A stretch of DNA of 64,000 nt from Callorhinus ursinus (Eukaryota > Chordata > Mammalia > Carnivora > Otariidae). The stretch covers positions 8,070,631 through 8,134,630 of the forward strand of contig NW_020312902.1 in NCBI RefSeq assembly GCF_003265705.1. The letters are read 5' to 3'. Positions 37,241 to 48,775 of the stretch are shown in pieces. Every line of letters begins with the position of its first letter. Positions within the stretch are counted from its first letter, which is position 1. The notes under the pieces were generated by a model that worked only from the letters and a program-made list of their open reading frames with translations, had not been told where the DNA came from and searched no databases. Made by a program: the position numbers and the translations under genes.

Positions 37241-38209
37241 CCCTGGTCTCCGCTCTCCCCATCCATGCCGCACCCCAATCACTGCCAATGGTAGATACTA
37301 TCTCGAATTTGGTAAGGTCATTGTTCACAACAAATTAGTGACATGAGCAAATCCATATACTCTATATGTTAAGCAAAAAAAAAAAAGCTGGCTTCACATT
37401 CACATCCAGAGTAAATTATGTGTATATTTGTGCCAAACACATTTTCATCCCAATCCTCATTTCACATTCAAAAGCAACAGAAATCAAGCTCCCTTCAATC
37501 CACTCTCAAACCCAATTAGCATAAGGAATAATCAAAAAAGTTACAAGTGAAGACTCTGAATCTGAAGTCGTAGGCAGTGGTGGGCTCTCACAGAAGCTTA
37601 CTGAGCCGGTGTTCTGTCTGACGCGTGCCTTTCATGTGACCTCTGTTGGTTGGTTGTGGTGTTTTCTTGACCAAAAACCAGGATGCATGATCTGGAAAGG
37701 GGACAGACTTTCCCAGAAAGTCTGGATATGTGGTTACTATTGTCAGGGCTCTTTGGTAAGACCGTATTTTCTGGGTCTTCAACTCTCCTTCTGGGTAGTG
37801 GGTGTAATCGAGGAAATGTGTTTGGGATGTTGATGAACTGGAATTCCCAGGTCATGTTAACGTTAACCGGAAGAAGAGGACTTGAGCATTTGAAACTGGG
37901 GTTATCATGGACAACCCAGACTCTATCTTCAGCACGCCTATGGGAGTGTGGGGCAGAAATAGCAAGGCTGGGACCCTTGTCACAGGCTCCGGAAGAGTAA
38001 GTCTGATGAAACAAAGAAGAGAGGCTGGGGGTGGGCCCAGTGAGGAAAAAAGGGGAGACATGGAAAGTGTGTGCCATGTCACAGCTCTCCCACTTTGGAG
38101 ACACTTTGAGGAAAGAGGGCTTCTGCTTAGGCTGGCACTTTGCATTGGTCTGAGAGAACTGTGGGAGGCAGGGAGGAGGTGTGGAGGGGGTAGAGAGGAA
38201 GAGAGGAGA

Positions 38210-38425
38210 GAGCCTAACATTTACTGCGTGCGATGCTCCTGTGTGACCAGTGATCAGCCTATGTCATCCCCTTTGATGTCTCCATCAGTCCTATTGGGTG
38301 GAAAAGGTTCACCCCATCTTGCAAGGCAAGAATCTAAAGTGCAGAAAGATGAGGTGACCTTCTTCCGAACACTCACCATTGGTGAATACAGGCATGGGAT
38401 TCAAACCCCAGCCAGGCTTTGAAAA
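38210..38425 (+). repeat. MIR, nearly full length
   Basis: 'taacatttactgcgtgcgat', 'aatctaaagtgcagaaagat' and 'gcatgggattcaaaccccag' in MIR order. Confidence 0.7.
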
Positions 38426-39497
38426 GAAGAGAAGGGGCATAGGTGGTTAGGCAAGCAGCTTCTCAGTCCTCCCTGAGAACACCTTCTCTTCATGGGCTGC
38501 AGCCCTGCTTGGTTTGAAGTGAGTTCTCAGAACATCAGGCACACCAACATTCAAACATAAGAGCAAAGCACACTTCAGAGCCAGAAAAAATGATTTTGGA
38601 TTACTCTTGCCCATTCTGTGAGAAATCAAGAATTTACCATAAGTCACTGAAGAGACATAACCTTCGCCCAGCCAGCAGCCCTGTTGTGCTCCCAGGACAG
38701 AAGAGTTTGGCTGTATTTTAAGATTTTGGGGGGTTGGGGGAGGCATGGTTAAAGGTGGTTACAAGAGCTTTCCTCTTCTGGGTAGTTGTACAGCCAAGCC
38801 TTGGTGCCCCAGTGTGTCCCGAGAACAAATCATGACAGCAGTAGAGCTAGGGAGGTGCTAATTGTCTATGTAGGTGAGAATATGAAGGGAAAGGAGGATG
38901 GTCAAGAGTCTGATGATAGATTTCTACTTGTGTAGTATTAAGTAGCTGAGCTTTAGAAGAGCAATTAAGCTTAACTCAAAACCCTGCCCACACAGGGCCA
39001 ACCCTTCCTACCAGGTTTGTCCACAACACAGCCTGTCCCCGCTAACAAGGCGATAATGAGGTGCCAACTTAATTTCCATGACCAGGGTAAGACAAGATTG
39101 GTTTTGTTTTTCCCAGAGAAGTCAGCTGTATTTTCTAAAACTGTGTTCTGGACTGGAGGGAGCTCTTGCAGGAGATTCCCCTTCACCTCTGAAAGGACAC
39201 GCGAGAAGAGCTGTCTTTCCAGCTAGGAAAGCCAACCTCGCTGGATATTTGTAGGTCAGCCATGAGAAACAAGTGCTCTTCCGAGTGCAGCGGGGGTTAC
39301 AGAAGTTTACCCATTCCGACGCAGCATGAAATAAGAAGACTCACTAGATTTTCTTCCCAACTTCTGCTTTGCCTCACAAATTCATATTGTCCCCAACCTT
39401 CACCAACTTTGAGTGGAAGTGATTTCATATGAATCATCAGAGTTAGGGACCTCTTTTGAACCAAAGATCCTTAAAAAAGAAGAGACACATCATCCTA

Positions 39498-39500
39498 TGA

Positions 39501-39556
<56 letters not shown>

Positions 39557-39570
39557 GAAAGAAAGAAAGA
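39498..39570 (+). repeat. (AAAG)n microsatellite; (CUUU)n in RBM20 pre-mRNA
   Basis: About 18 tetranucleotide units with one interruption ('gagaaag'). Read in transcript sense each unit contributes a UCUU. It is likely polymorphic. Confidence 0.93.
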
Positions 39571-39639
39571 CAGCCCTAAAATCCTTAGCCTACAAGAGTT
39601 AATAACCTAAAAGCCAGGTACGTATAGCAATCATATTTC

Positions 39640-39905
39640 TAAGCCCCAAGCTGGGCCATATGATGTGAGATCTCTAGGGGCTAGAACTAATGTCACCTTC
39701 TTGTATTCCTGCCACCTCCGTTTGTCACTGTTACCTCACTTAACACATCCTGCTTTGTGTTAAAAATAATTGCTTATGTACCTTTCTCCCTCTACTAGAC
39801 ATAAGCTCCACAAGGGAACGGGGCATGGCGTGGAGATTTTCACAACATCCTGGCATGCTGTCTCGTACCTGGTAGTCACTCAGTAACTTCAGTGAACGGA
39901 ATGAA
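39640..39905 (+). repeat. LINE2 3' end
   Basis: 'ctagacataagctccacaag', 'ggcatgctgtctcgtacctg' and 'gtagtcactcagtaacttca' give the L2 terminus. Confidence 0.7.
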
Positions 39906-40194
39906 GAAGGAACATAATGGATGTGGCTCATCAGAACCTGGTGGCTTTAAGATGGGGACCCCTCATTTGACAGTAGACATCTCTGTGGATAAAAACCCTC
40001 GAACAATTCAAAAAGGAGAATCTAAATATACCCAGAAAGCAAATGGATTTTGCTGTTGTATACAGCTTAAACCCCAATCAGGTACAGAGTCACTTGCCTA
40101 GAAGAGTGCCTACCACTCCCCATTCCAAGGCAGGAGTTCCAACACATCCTTCTCCCTGCTCAAATCTAGGTCTTGAAATTGAAAGAATAATCCT

Positions 40195-40685
40195 TGTGGT
40201 AGGCTGAATAATCCAATCTTAATCCCCAGAACCTGTAAATGTAACCTTACATGGTAAAGAGGACTTTGCAGATGTGATTAAATTAAGGATCGTGAGATGG
40301 AGAGATTATCCTGGATTATCTGGGTGGACCCGATGTAATCATGAGTCCTTTTAAAATGGAGGCAGGAGGATCAGAGTCAGAGAGAAGATATGAGGACAGA
40401 AGCAGAGGTCTGAGATGAAAGCAGAGGCAATGCTGGGGCTCTGAAAATGGAGGAAGGGGCCACGAGCCAAGGAAATGCAGGCACTCTCTAGAAACTGGAA
40501 AAGGCTAGGAAATGAATTTCCCCTTAAGCCTCAAGAAGGAACCTGCTGACACCTTGACTTTGGCTCTATGAGACTGATTTTGGACTTCTGACCTCCAGAA
40601 CTGTAAAATAAGAAAGTTGTGCTGTTGTGAGCCACTCAATTTCCAGTAGTAGGTTACAGAAACAATAGGAAACTAATATAATCCA
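40195..40685 (+). repeat. Old interspersed repeat, class unclear
   Basis: The whole block ('gactttgcagatgtgattaa', 'gagattatcctggattatct', 'gggccacgagccaaggaaat', 'tttggacttctgacctccag', 'aacaataggaaactaatata') is a common mammalian dispersed repeat I recognise but cannot assign safely to LTR, L1 or DNA class. Confidence 0.7.
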
Positions 40686-41519
40686 GCAAGAAAATTAGAT
40701 GTAAGAGAAGCTTCCACTCAGAGAGGCAGTGGTGGGTATAGGGGTATTGGCTGGATCTTGTTGGTATAGACTCATGCCCCCCAAGGGCCTAGGAAGCACA
40801 CACCTTCTGACTGGGTGTCCCAACACCCTCTGGGAACCTTGCCAGAAGCTAGCAAAACCCAGAGGTCTCTTCCTTTTCAAAGTCAGCTTTCTTTAACCCA
40901 GCTGGATCAGTGGCAACCTGGGAAAGCTTTGAATTGCAGACCCTTAGGGATCAAATCATCCTCCCAGCCCCACAGCAAGGAGAGAAAGTGACCTGCCCAG
41001 AGCCACATTAGCTGGGTGACTGCAAAAATCTTAGCGAGAGCCCCGATTATCCAAGCCAGCTTCTAGTGCCTGACAGAATGGCCTTGCCTACAAAAGCCCT
41101 AACTAAGCCCCGGAACTATCTATTTCATCACCAAATTATCATCTCCATCCATATTTATCTCTCCGTTCTGTTCAGAGAGATACTGACTACTTTTGATATG
41201 CAAGGCACTTGCCAAGCACCAGGGAGATGCAATGTGCAGTCCCCTTCTGGGATCCCCACAACTCTGGAGATGGTAGCAGGGATGCCCCCTTGTCTGGGGA
41301 AGGGGGAGGGGCAAAGTTCTCCGCATTTCTTCTCCTGAAACTGCAGTGGCACAGTTTGAAGCCAAGGAGTGGAAGTGTGGACCGGGGAGGAGGGCGTGCC
41401 ACACAGGGAGTTCTGTAGCCTGGGCATCTGGCACAGAACAGGAACAACTTATCACTCAGCACAGCCACTGTGACTCACCCAGGCCTCTGCAAGACTAACT
41501 GCCCCCCCAGCGCCGAGGT

Positions 41520-41660
41520 TGCCTTTCTGAGCCATTAATTATTACAAGGAATTCTTGGTGCATAATTACATTAAAAACTTTGGTTCCCTGCTCACTTAGA
41601 CAGCATTTTTTAATTAAAGCAGCATTTCTCTCAGGAGTTTTAAAAATAAAATATAACATA
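41520..41660. promoter_or_regulatory. AT-rich candidate regulatory element
   Basis: Repeat-free AT-rich stretch with several TAATTA words (near 41535 and 41610) and TTAAAAATAA (41640-41649), which fits the MEF2 consensus YTAWWWWTAR. A muscle enhancer in intron 1 would suit RBM20, but the motifs alone are weak evidence. Confidence 0.25.
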
Positions 41661-42079
41661 AAGGAGAACTAGTTGCCTTTAGAATGCCAGGATATTTAGG
41701 AGATCCAGATGAAAACTGTTTCTAATGGTTTAATTCCATAGTGTTGAAAGGATGTGCAACATATTGTATTCACTGGAGAACAAAACAGCTGTCTTGGCTT
41801 GAAAATGCTCATTATTTATCCCAAAGCTCATTATTTGTCCCAAAGCGCTTTCGTATTTTATTCTGAGTCCCAAGCAGACTGCCATGATGGATTGGTATTT
41901 GGGCACAAGGAGTGAGGCAGTGTCCTTCCTTGGTTTGAGTCAGGCCGGGTGCTGGAAATTCAGCAAGATTTTTGTGATGTAACCCATCGGGTTCTGAAAG
42001 GAAGGGAGAGCACCCAAGACACAGGCAGGAGCCTCTGCTCAGAATCGGATTCCATCAAAGGGGCCAATGGGACATTCAT

Positions 42080-42180
42080 GTGTTTGTTCATCTGGCCCAC
42101 ATGGACTGAGGATCTATAATGTGCCAGGCAAAGTTGCCAGGTGGTGGGAACACAGAGATGAGCAGAGAAATCTTCCTGAG
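42080..42180 (-). repeat. LINE2 fragment
   Basis: 'ctgaggatctataatgtgcc' and 'tggtgggaacacagagatga' match the complement of the L2 3' end. Confidence 0.5.
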
Positions 42181-42429
42181 AGCACAGGGGAGCCAGATCA
42201 ACCCAGAGGGTGATGAGTATGCCGACACCAGTAAGCACAGAGACAGTAAGGCACAGGGGGAGGTGGTTCAAGCCTCAGACATTTTAGAGAAATGTAACCA
42301 ATGAAAGAAATGGCCATCTCAAGGGCTGTCCCTGAACTCTGAACAAAGACAAACACTCTGGACTGATTAAGCCACCTACAGATGCAAAGACGTATCAGCT
42401 GTTGGTAAAAGGCAGCTGTAGGGTGAACT

Positions 42430-42545
42430 GTGGTCAGAGACCCAGGTTTCCCCCTGCTTCTTACTGGTTGTATGATGGGGAAACGTCACTTAATTTTTCC
42501 GACACTCAGAATTTTCTCATCTATCAAATGGGACAGTAACCTCCA
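42430..42545 (-). repeat. MIR remnant
   Basis: 'ttactggttgtatgatgggg', then 'cagaattttctcatctatca' and 'aatgggacagtaacc'. Confidence 0.6.
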
Positions 42546-43519
42546 TCCAATGGGACACAAGCCCAGCCAATCAGAGCCTGCTGGCCACAGTGACTGGCTC
42601 AGGGATGGACACTCCCTGACATTTTGTTGGGGGAACTGAGAGAGAGACACTCTTTTGACCTGCCATGCCTGGGTTGCTAAACTGGTTGAATTTAAGCCAC
42701 TGCTTAAGGAGAGACTGCTTGAGAATAAAGCCAACCCAAAGGCAGTGCCCAAAGAGACCAGCACAGGCAGCTCCTGAACGACCTCCTAGGGAGGCCTTGA
42801 ACCAGTTTCCCCTGCATCTGCTTGGACACTTCTGTACATGAATCAATGCTTTTCCTTTATTTGCTTCATAAACATAATAGTGTCATAAGAAAGCCAACCT
42901 ACCTGAACCACCTGCTTTTAATTCAGATGGTTTCCCTCCATGGCCCCACCTTGACTCGAGAGTTCCCTTCACTCTCCAGTTTCCTCTACACAGTGCACTG
43001 ACCGGAAGGCCCCAGCAGCAGGGGAAACTCAGGCAGTCACTTGGCTGTGACTCTCTGCTGACCAGGGACACCTGTTTCTTGGAGGTTTGGGACACAGAAT
43101 GCTCCTCCATCCTTGGTGGAATAAGAGCCCCACATCCTGGTCACTAAGCCAGGTTGTGACTGGGGTGCAGGAGTAAAGTCTCCCACAAGGGCACGGGCTG
43201 CCCGACAACCTTTTCCAGGTGCAGAGGTCCATCTCAGGCCCCACAGGTGCTCCTGTGAGCAGGGGAGGTCATGCCTTGTGGCCCTCACCAGGGAGCAGTT
43301 TCTATCTAACACTATTCTTTTCTCAGCACCTAATGGGCCAGTTTGGGTATACTAAGAACTGGCTTTATAAAAGGCATTAGTTATCCCCCTGGGAGAAAAG
43401 GATCTTTATTCAAGATACAACGATCTTAGTCTTCCCTCACTTGGAGGAAAGGAGAGTACATAGCGAGTGACAATTGGGCTGCAGGCTGCCCTGTATGAAC
43501 CGGGGGTAGGAATCGGGCA

Positions 43520-43700
43520 TTGTGGGTTCTAGACCTAACCTGAGCCTTGTCAGCTGTGTCACAGGGGACAAGAGACTCCACCTCTCCGAGCCTTGGTGTC
43601 CTCAACTATAAAAAGAGAAGTGACAATCTTTGCCTGGTTACATTATGAGAGCTGACATGGGGTTAAGTAAAGAGTTGTCGGATCCCTCTGCAAACTGTGA
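43520..43700 (-). repeat. MIR remnant
   Basis: 'tccgagccttggtgtcctca', 'actataaaaagagaagtgac' and 'tgagagctgacatggggtta' in MIR complement order. Confidence 0.6.
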
Positions 43701-43939
43701 GGTGCTGCACAGAGGGAAGGGTGTGGCGTTGTCTGGAACATTATCGGAAAGAACATTTCCTGTGATCACAAAACACACCCTTCCCTTTCTGAAAACATTC
43801 CTCCACAGAGGAAGAGATATTTGTCACTCGGGTCCTTGGGGGTAATCTCATTGCCACTAGGATGAGTTAAAATAAGTTCAGCCATATCAATGTGATTGTG
43901 CTCTGCACCCCAGATTGGGGGGGTGGAAAGGAACACAGC

Positions 43940-44170
43940 CCAGAGGCTAAGGGCACAGGTTTCCGAGGTGGCATCAGAAAGGGGGTGAATTCCAGTTTGT
44001 CACTTGTAGGTTGGGGATGATGGCAAATACGTATCCTCTCTCAGCCTCAAGGTCCTCATCTTTAAAGCAGGGACAGCTATATCTAAGCTACAGGCTTTTC
44101 CTGAGAGTTAAATGACAAGGTGTATGTAAATTGGCCTGCATGGTTCCTAGCACACAGTAAGCAATCACTG
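43940..44170 (-). repeat. MIR remnant
   Basis: 'tctcagcctcaaggtcctca', 'tgagagttaaatgacaaggt' and 'cctagcacacagtaagcaat'. Confidence 0.75.
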
Positions 44171-44204
44171 AGCAGGGCAGCAGCGACCATTTCTACTACT
44201 AGTC

Positions 44205-44540
44205 TTTTTACCATCATCATAACCATGATGATGGCTATCATCCTTACCATCACCATCACTATCACCATTACTATTACCATCACCATTGTTCTCACCATTA
44301 CCATTACTATCACCATCACCGTTATCATCAATATTACTATCTCCAATACCATCACCATCACCATCACCATTACCATCACTATCACCATGACTATTACCAT
44401 CACTGTTACTGTGACCATTACTATTACCATCACCCTTGCTATCACCATTACCATCACTATCACCATCACTATTATCATCAATATTACTGTCTCCAATACC
44501 ATCACCATTACCATCATCATCATTGTCATTGTCATCATCA
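44205..44540 (+). repeat. (CCATCA/CCATTA)n array
   Basis: About 330 bp of trinucleotide-based units (CAT/TAC/CAC variants) with higher-order 12-18-bp periodicity. A segment near 44330-44355 ('ttactatctccaataccatc') recurs near 44483-44505, suggesting an internal block duplication. It keeps reading frames open on both strands (Ile/Thr-rich or Met/Val-rich), which are artefacts of the repeat. Confidence 0.9.
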
Positions 44541-45429
44541 GTGCAGATGGTAGGTGAGCTCTGCCCGGGCAGAGAGACAAATCTTCCTTACAGACAGATA
44601 GGGATGGAAGAGGGAAACACAAAGAGATGTCAATATGGAGAGAAGGGCAGTAAAAATAAGGGCGGACGCCTGCTGAGAGAGGAGAAACCAGAAGTGCAGA
44701 TTGGGACTTGGGGGGAACAGAGAGAGTTACGACAGCTGCTTGGTGACCTGGGTAAGTAATCAGCAACACACTTAAAGGGCTGTGGGTTAACAACAAGAGT
44801 GCAGCTGAATGAAGTCCAGCAGTGTATGAATGTGTGCGGACTTACAGCAAGCTTTTCGCTGGTAATGCGCACCCGGTAATGCCCACCCGGAAGCAGAAGC
44901 CAAGAACTACAGCCCAGAGCACCGGAGTGCCTAGGCCAACCAGAATGGTCACATTTTCAGTTAAGCACAGTATCTTTCAAGATAACCCATCAGGAATTTA
45001 AATTTACTTCCAGTTTGACTCAATTCCCTCTCCTGGCCAAGCAATGAAGGTGTCATTTCTTCTTACATGCTAAGATATAAAATATAATCCTGGCAAGACA
45101 GCTCATGACCAGGGAAGAGAATGTTTTCCAGGTTTGGTCACACCTTCATCGCATGGTCAAATCAAATCAAGTGCAATGGCTGGGGTCCGGTCATTGCTGA
45201 GTCCTGCCTTTCCCTTGTCTCCTGGGAGCTGAACTTCAAATCATCAATTCTTAACTCTACCTTAACACTCTTAGAAGCTAGGTCAGGATGTGAGCCACAG
45301 GGAACAGTCCCTGAAAGTTACAAAGACGAAAATGATAATACCGCAGTAATATCAGGGCTAAGGTTCACACTCTAATTAATTATCACAAATGTTAAGAGCA
45401 AGAAGAGGTCTTAGAGACAGCTTATGTTT

Positions 45430-45623
45430 GTTTGTTTTTTAAGATTTTATTTACTTGACAGAGAGAGATAGTGAGAGCAGGAACACAAGCAGGGAGAGTG
45501 GGGGGGTGGAGAAGCAGGCTTCCTGCTGAGCAGGGAGCCCGATGTGGGGCTCGATCCCAGGACCCTGGGACCATGACCTGAGCCGAAGGCAGACGCTCAA
45601 CGACTGAGCCACCCAGGCACCCT
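45430..45623 (-). mobile_element. CAN-SINE, sense to RBM20
   Basis: 'ttttttaagattttatttac', GA-rich linker, head complement ending 'gagccacccaggcaccct'. Duplication gagacagcttatgttt / gagacagcttaagttt at 45414-45429 and 45624-45639. Confidence 0.94.
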
Positions 45624-45639
45624 GAGACAGCTTAAGTTT

Positions 45640-45770
45640 AACCCACTCATTCTACAGAGGAAAAAAAAGTGGAACCCTCTGAAGTTGGTGTAATATGTGA
45701 ATCACCCCAAATCACACAGCCAGCTAGAGGAGAGCGGGGACTGGAGCCCACGTCTCCTCATCCCTCAGGG
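45640..45770 (+). repeat. MIR remnant
   Basis: 'aatcacacagccagctagag' and 'actggagcccacgtctcctc' follow the MIR 3' half. Confidence 0.6.
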
Positions 45771-46139
45771 CTAATGTAGCTGCTATGGTGGGATGCATCC
45801 CCATCAACATTCCTGCCAGGTCTTCTCCTTTGTGAGGAGAAGAGAGGGGGTCACACTTATTTTTTTGATAGTGCTATCTGCTTGGTAACGATAGGGCTAC
45901 TGGATTATCACTAGCGAGGCCTCTGTGAGTAATTTCAAGATTACGGGGTCAATGCTGGCATTCTCCCATGTGTAGGCTTTGGCCATGACATTACCGTAGG
46001 ATGATTCATATGACCATGACGCCTCTTGGAGGCATTTATAACAGCAATGATAATCTTACCATCTCTCTTTTGTTGCATGTTGTTTAGTTGAAGTATAACC
46101 AGTGTTTTCACTTCATTTGCTATCTGATTTCCAGGACAA

Positions 46140-46280
46140 CCAAATGGGAAGGTAAGCCAGATATGCCCATTTCCAGTTTAGTTAAAAGGACTGAGACCAA
46201 GAAAGGTCTAGTAAAACACCTGAAGGCATCCAGCCAATAAGGGACTTGAATGAGGGTCTTTTTACTCCAGGATTCCACCC
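46140..46280 (+). repeat. MIR remnant
   Basis: 'gcccatttccagtttagtta' and 'atccagccaataagggactt', diverged MIR order. Confidence 0.45.
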
Positions 46281-46374
46281 TCTGCTTACACATTCATTAA
46301 AGGGAACTTCTCAAACCACATTCCTGGCTCTATTTCTTTGGATGTGATTTGTTTCTCAAGGTTTTGGTTTGTTT

Positions 46375-46745
46375 CTTTTTTTTTTTCCTTTAAATTTTTT
46401 TATTGTTATGTTAATCACCATACATTACATCATTAGTTTTTGATGTAGTGTTCCATGATTTATTTTTTGTGTGTAACACCCAGTGCTCCACGCAGAACGT
46501 GCCCTCCTTAATACCCATCACCAAGCTAACCCATCCCCCCACCCCCCTCCCCTCTAAAGCCCTCAGTTTGTTTTTCAGAGTCCATCCTCTCATGGTTTGT
46601 CTCCCCCTCCAATTTCCCCCCTTCTTCTTCCCTTCCTGCTAGCTTCTTTTTCTTTTTTTTTCTTAACATATATTGCATTATTTGTTTCAGAGGTATAGAT
46701 CTGTGATTGAACGTCTTGCACAATTCACAGCGCTCACCATAGCAC
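46375..46745 (-). mobile_element. Carnivore L1, 5'-truncated 3' UTR
   Basis: T-run, then the complement of the L1 3' UTR: 'accatacattacatcattag', 'gtaacacccagtgctccacg', 'ccctccttaatacccatcac', 'attatttgtttcagaggtat' and 'cacagcgctcaccatagcac'. This agrees with the carnivore L1 consensus as I recall it. It is only about 370 bp and therefore dead. Confidence 0.88.
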
Positions 46746-46794
46746 AGGATTTTCCTTTATTCTGTGGTTTTTCTCCCAATTTGTCACAGTATTT

Positions 46795-47060
46795 TATTTT
46801 TTTCCAGCTCCATTGATATATCTTTAAGTTTTTTAATTATTTAAGTTATCTTTGCACCCGACATAGGGCTTGAACTTACCAACCCAGGATCAAGATTCAC
46901 AGGCTCTTCCTCTTCCGACTGAGCCAGCCAGGCAACCCACCAGCTTTACTGATACTAACATTGTATAAGTTTAAGATGTACAGTGTAATGGTGTGGTATA
47001 TGTAGATATTAACAAAATGATTACCACAATAAGTTTGGTTAACAATCTAAGATGTGATTT
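46795..47060 (-). repeat. Old L1 fragment split by SINE
   Basis: 'ttccagctccattgatatat' before and 'taagtttaagatgtacagtg', 'gattaccacaataagtttgg' after the SINE at 46818 are one old L1 segment in complement orientation. Confidence 0.65.
46818..46939 (-). mobile_element. Older CAN-SINE in old L1
   Basis: 'ttatctttgcacccgacata', 'gggcttgaacttaccaaccc' and 'gactgagccagccaggcaac'. A different, older subfamily than the 'gaccctgggatcatgacctg' copies. Duplication ccagctccattgat / ccagctttactgat at 46804-46817 and 46940-46953. Confidence 0.85.
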
Positions 47061-47446
47061 TTAAATAACACATTTGGTGTTATTAAATGACCAGCTTTTG
47101 GTCCACTGTACTCTGTTCCACATTCGTTCAGTCAGAATAAGATTCTCTAAACCAGGGGACATGCAGTCACCAAGGGGCAGCTAACAGTTCTATAACTGAC
47201 AAGAGAGGCCTGCCTTTCCTGCTGGAGTTATTAGAAGTGCTCAAAATGTGCAAAAGAGATCCGATAATGCTGCAAACGCAGAGCCAAGAACACACATTCT
47301 GCTAGCATCGTAACAGGAAAAATTTACTACAGCAGAGACAGAATTAATGTCAATGTATCCACCAAGAACCGTGTATTTGTTCTTTTTCTTTTCCTTCTTC
47401 TGTACCAATTTATTTTCTGTAAAATAACCTTTATTTTATAAAACAA

Positions 47447-47602
47447 GGGGCGCCTGGATGGCTCAGTCGGGTAAGTGTCCGACTCTTGATTTTGGCCCAG
47501 GTCATGATCTCAGGGTCAAGTCAGGCTCACAACTGGGCGTAGAGTCTGCTTAAGATTCTCTCTCTCCCTCTCCCCCTGCCCCCAATCAATCAATCAATAA
47601 AA
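47447..47602 (+). mobile_element. CAN-SINE, antisense to RBM20
   Basis: Head 'ggggcgcctggatggctcag', short CT linker, 'caatcaatcaatcaataaaa' tail. Flanked by attttataaaaca / attttatagaaca. Confidence 0.93.
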
Positions 47603-48095
47603 TATTTTATAGAACAGTAGCATTGTCGGTGGTAACTTATTTTTAATCACACTTTTTTGTTTTGAACTTTAAAACTATAAAAATATGAAGAATATAACAA
47701 ATCTTTACAAGTTCACTGCCTACCCATCATCCAAATTCACAAATGCCATGATTATGGTCATTTTTGCCTCAGATATTTTTTTATTAAAAAAAAAAAGAAA
47801 CACAAAACTATGCAAAATTGAAGTCCCCTTTGAGACTCGGCCCAGTCTAATTCCTCCGTCTCCCTAGTGACATCCACGTGTGGTGTGTGTGCCTATTTAT
47901 TTATATATCTGTCTCTCTGTATCTCACTAAACATAGAAAAATGTTTAGTTTTTTTTAAATATTTTTTTAAATATTTAAAACACATTAAATTAAGAGATTT
48001 TTCTATACCTGCATGTGCTTATAAACCAGCATGTAGGACTGGTTTCAACAATATTTCTCCTAAAGAAAAAATGCACATTCTCTGTAGTTTCTTTC

Positions 48096-48298
48096 TTTTT
48101 TTTTTTTTTTTTGAAAGATTTTATTTATTTACGAGAGAGGGAGGGCACGAGTTGGGGGAGGAACAGAGGAAGAGGGAGAAGCAGACTCCTCACTGAGCAG
48201 GGAGCGCAATGCGATGCGGGGTTCCGATCCAGGGACCCTGGGATCATGACCTGAGCCGAAGGCAGACACTTAACCAACTGAGCCACCCAGGTGTCCCC
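48096..48298 (-). mobile_element. CAN-SINE, sense to RBM20
   Basis: T-run, 'gaaagattttatttatttac', GA linker, head complement ending 'gagccacccaggtgtcccc'. Duplication tctgtagtttcttt at 48081 and 48299. Confidence 0.94.
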
Positions 48299-48599
48299 TC
48301 TGTAGTTTCTTTTAACACACTGAGGACTGCAGGCAGGGTGATGGTGTGAAAAAATTGCTGACCTAGAAATCGGAAGATTTCTGCTTACTCCCTGTGGGAC
48401 CGGAGGCCTGTCAGCTTCCCTTTTTATGTAGAATGAGAAAGCTAGATGAAAGGACCTCCAAGATCTCTTCCACCTTTGAAATCTGATAAATCCCAGGTTT
48501 AATTTCCTCATCTGTCACACGGATGGATGTCTGCCCTTGCTAGCTGTTGTAAAGAGCAAACATGATGGTCAGGCACTCTGTAAAGCATGATGATGTTGT

Positions 48600-48775
48600 G
48601 GATAGAATCAGATAATATTGAATAATAATATGTATTATAAAGTGAACATTATTTAATGATATATCATTCTTATTCATATATTACATATTATATATTATTA
48701 ATACATAATAAAACATGATTGATATATAATAAATATTGTAAAATAATATAATTTATAATTTCTTATTATTACTTC
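48600..48775. repeat. AT-rich low-complexity stretch
   Basis: Nearly pure A/T with many 'ataatat', 'tatatatt' and 'attattaata' words and short inverted repeats. Easily melted or cruciform-prone DNA. No other feature. Confidence 0.85.

Larger units (their letters stand above)
36308..41440 (-). other. RBM20 intron 1, part 1
   Basis: Proximal end of intron 1. It holds an old L1/HAL1-like block (36465-37240) with a SINE inside, a MIR (38210-38425), a (AAAG)n array (39498-39570), an L2 end (39640-39905) and an old repeat of unclear class (40195-40685). Stretches 37400-38200, 38430-39490 and 40690-41440 show no feature I can name. Confidence 0.8.
41441..45429 (-). other. RBM20 intron 1, part 2
   Basis: AT-rich block with homeobox- and MEF2-like words (41520-41660), L2 piece (42080-42180), MIR pieces (42430-42545, 43520-43700, 43940-44170) and a 330-bp CCATCA-type array (44205-44540). 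Stretches 42550-43510 and 44545-45410 hold nothing I can name. Confidence 0.8.

Noticed and set aside
44083..44796. Minus-strand open frame of 237 codons rich in Met/Val
   Set aside because: It is the translation of the CCATCA-type array. The opposite strand gives a similar Ile/Thr frame.
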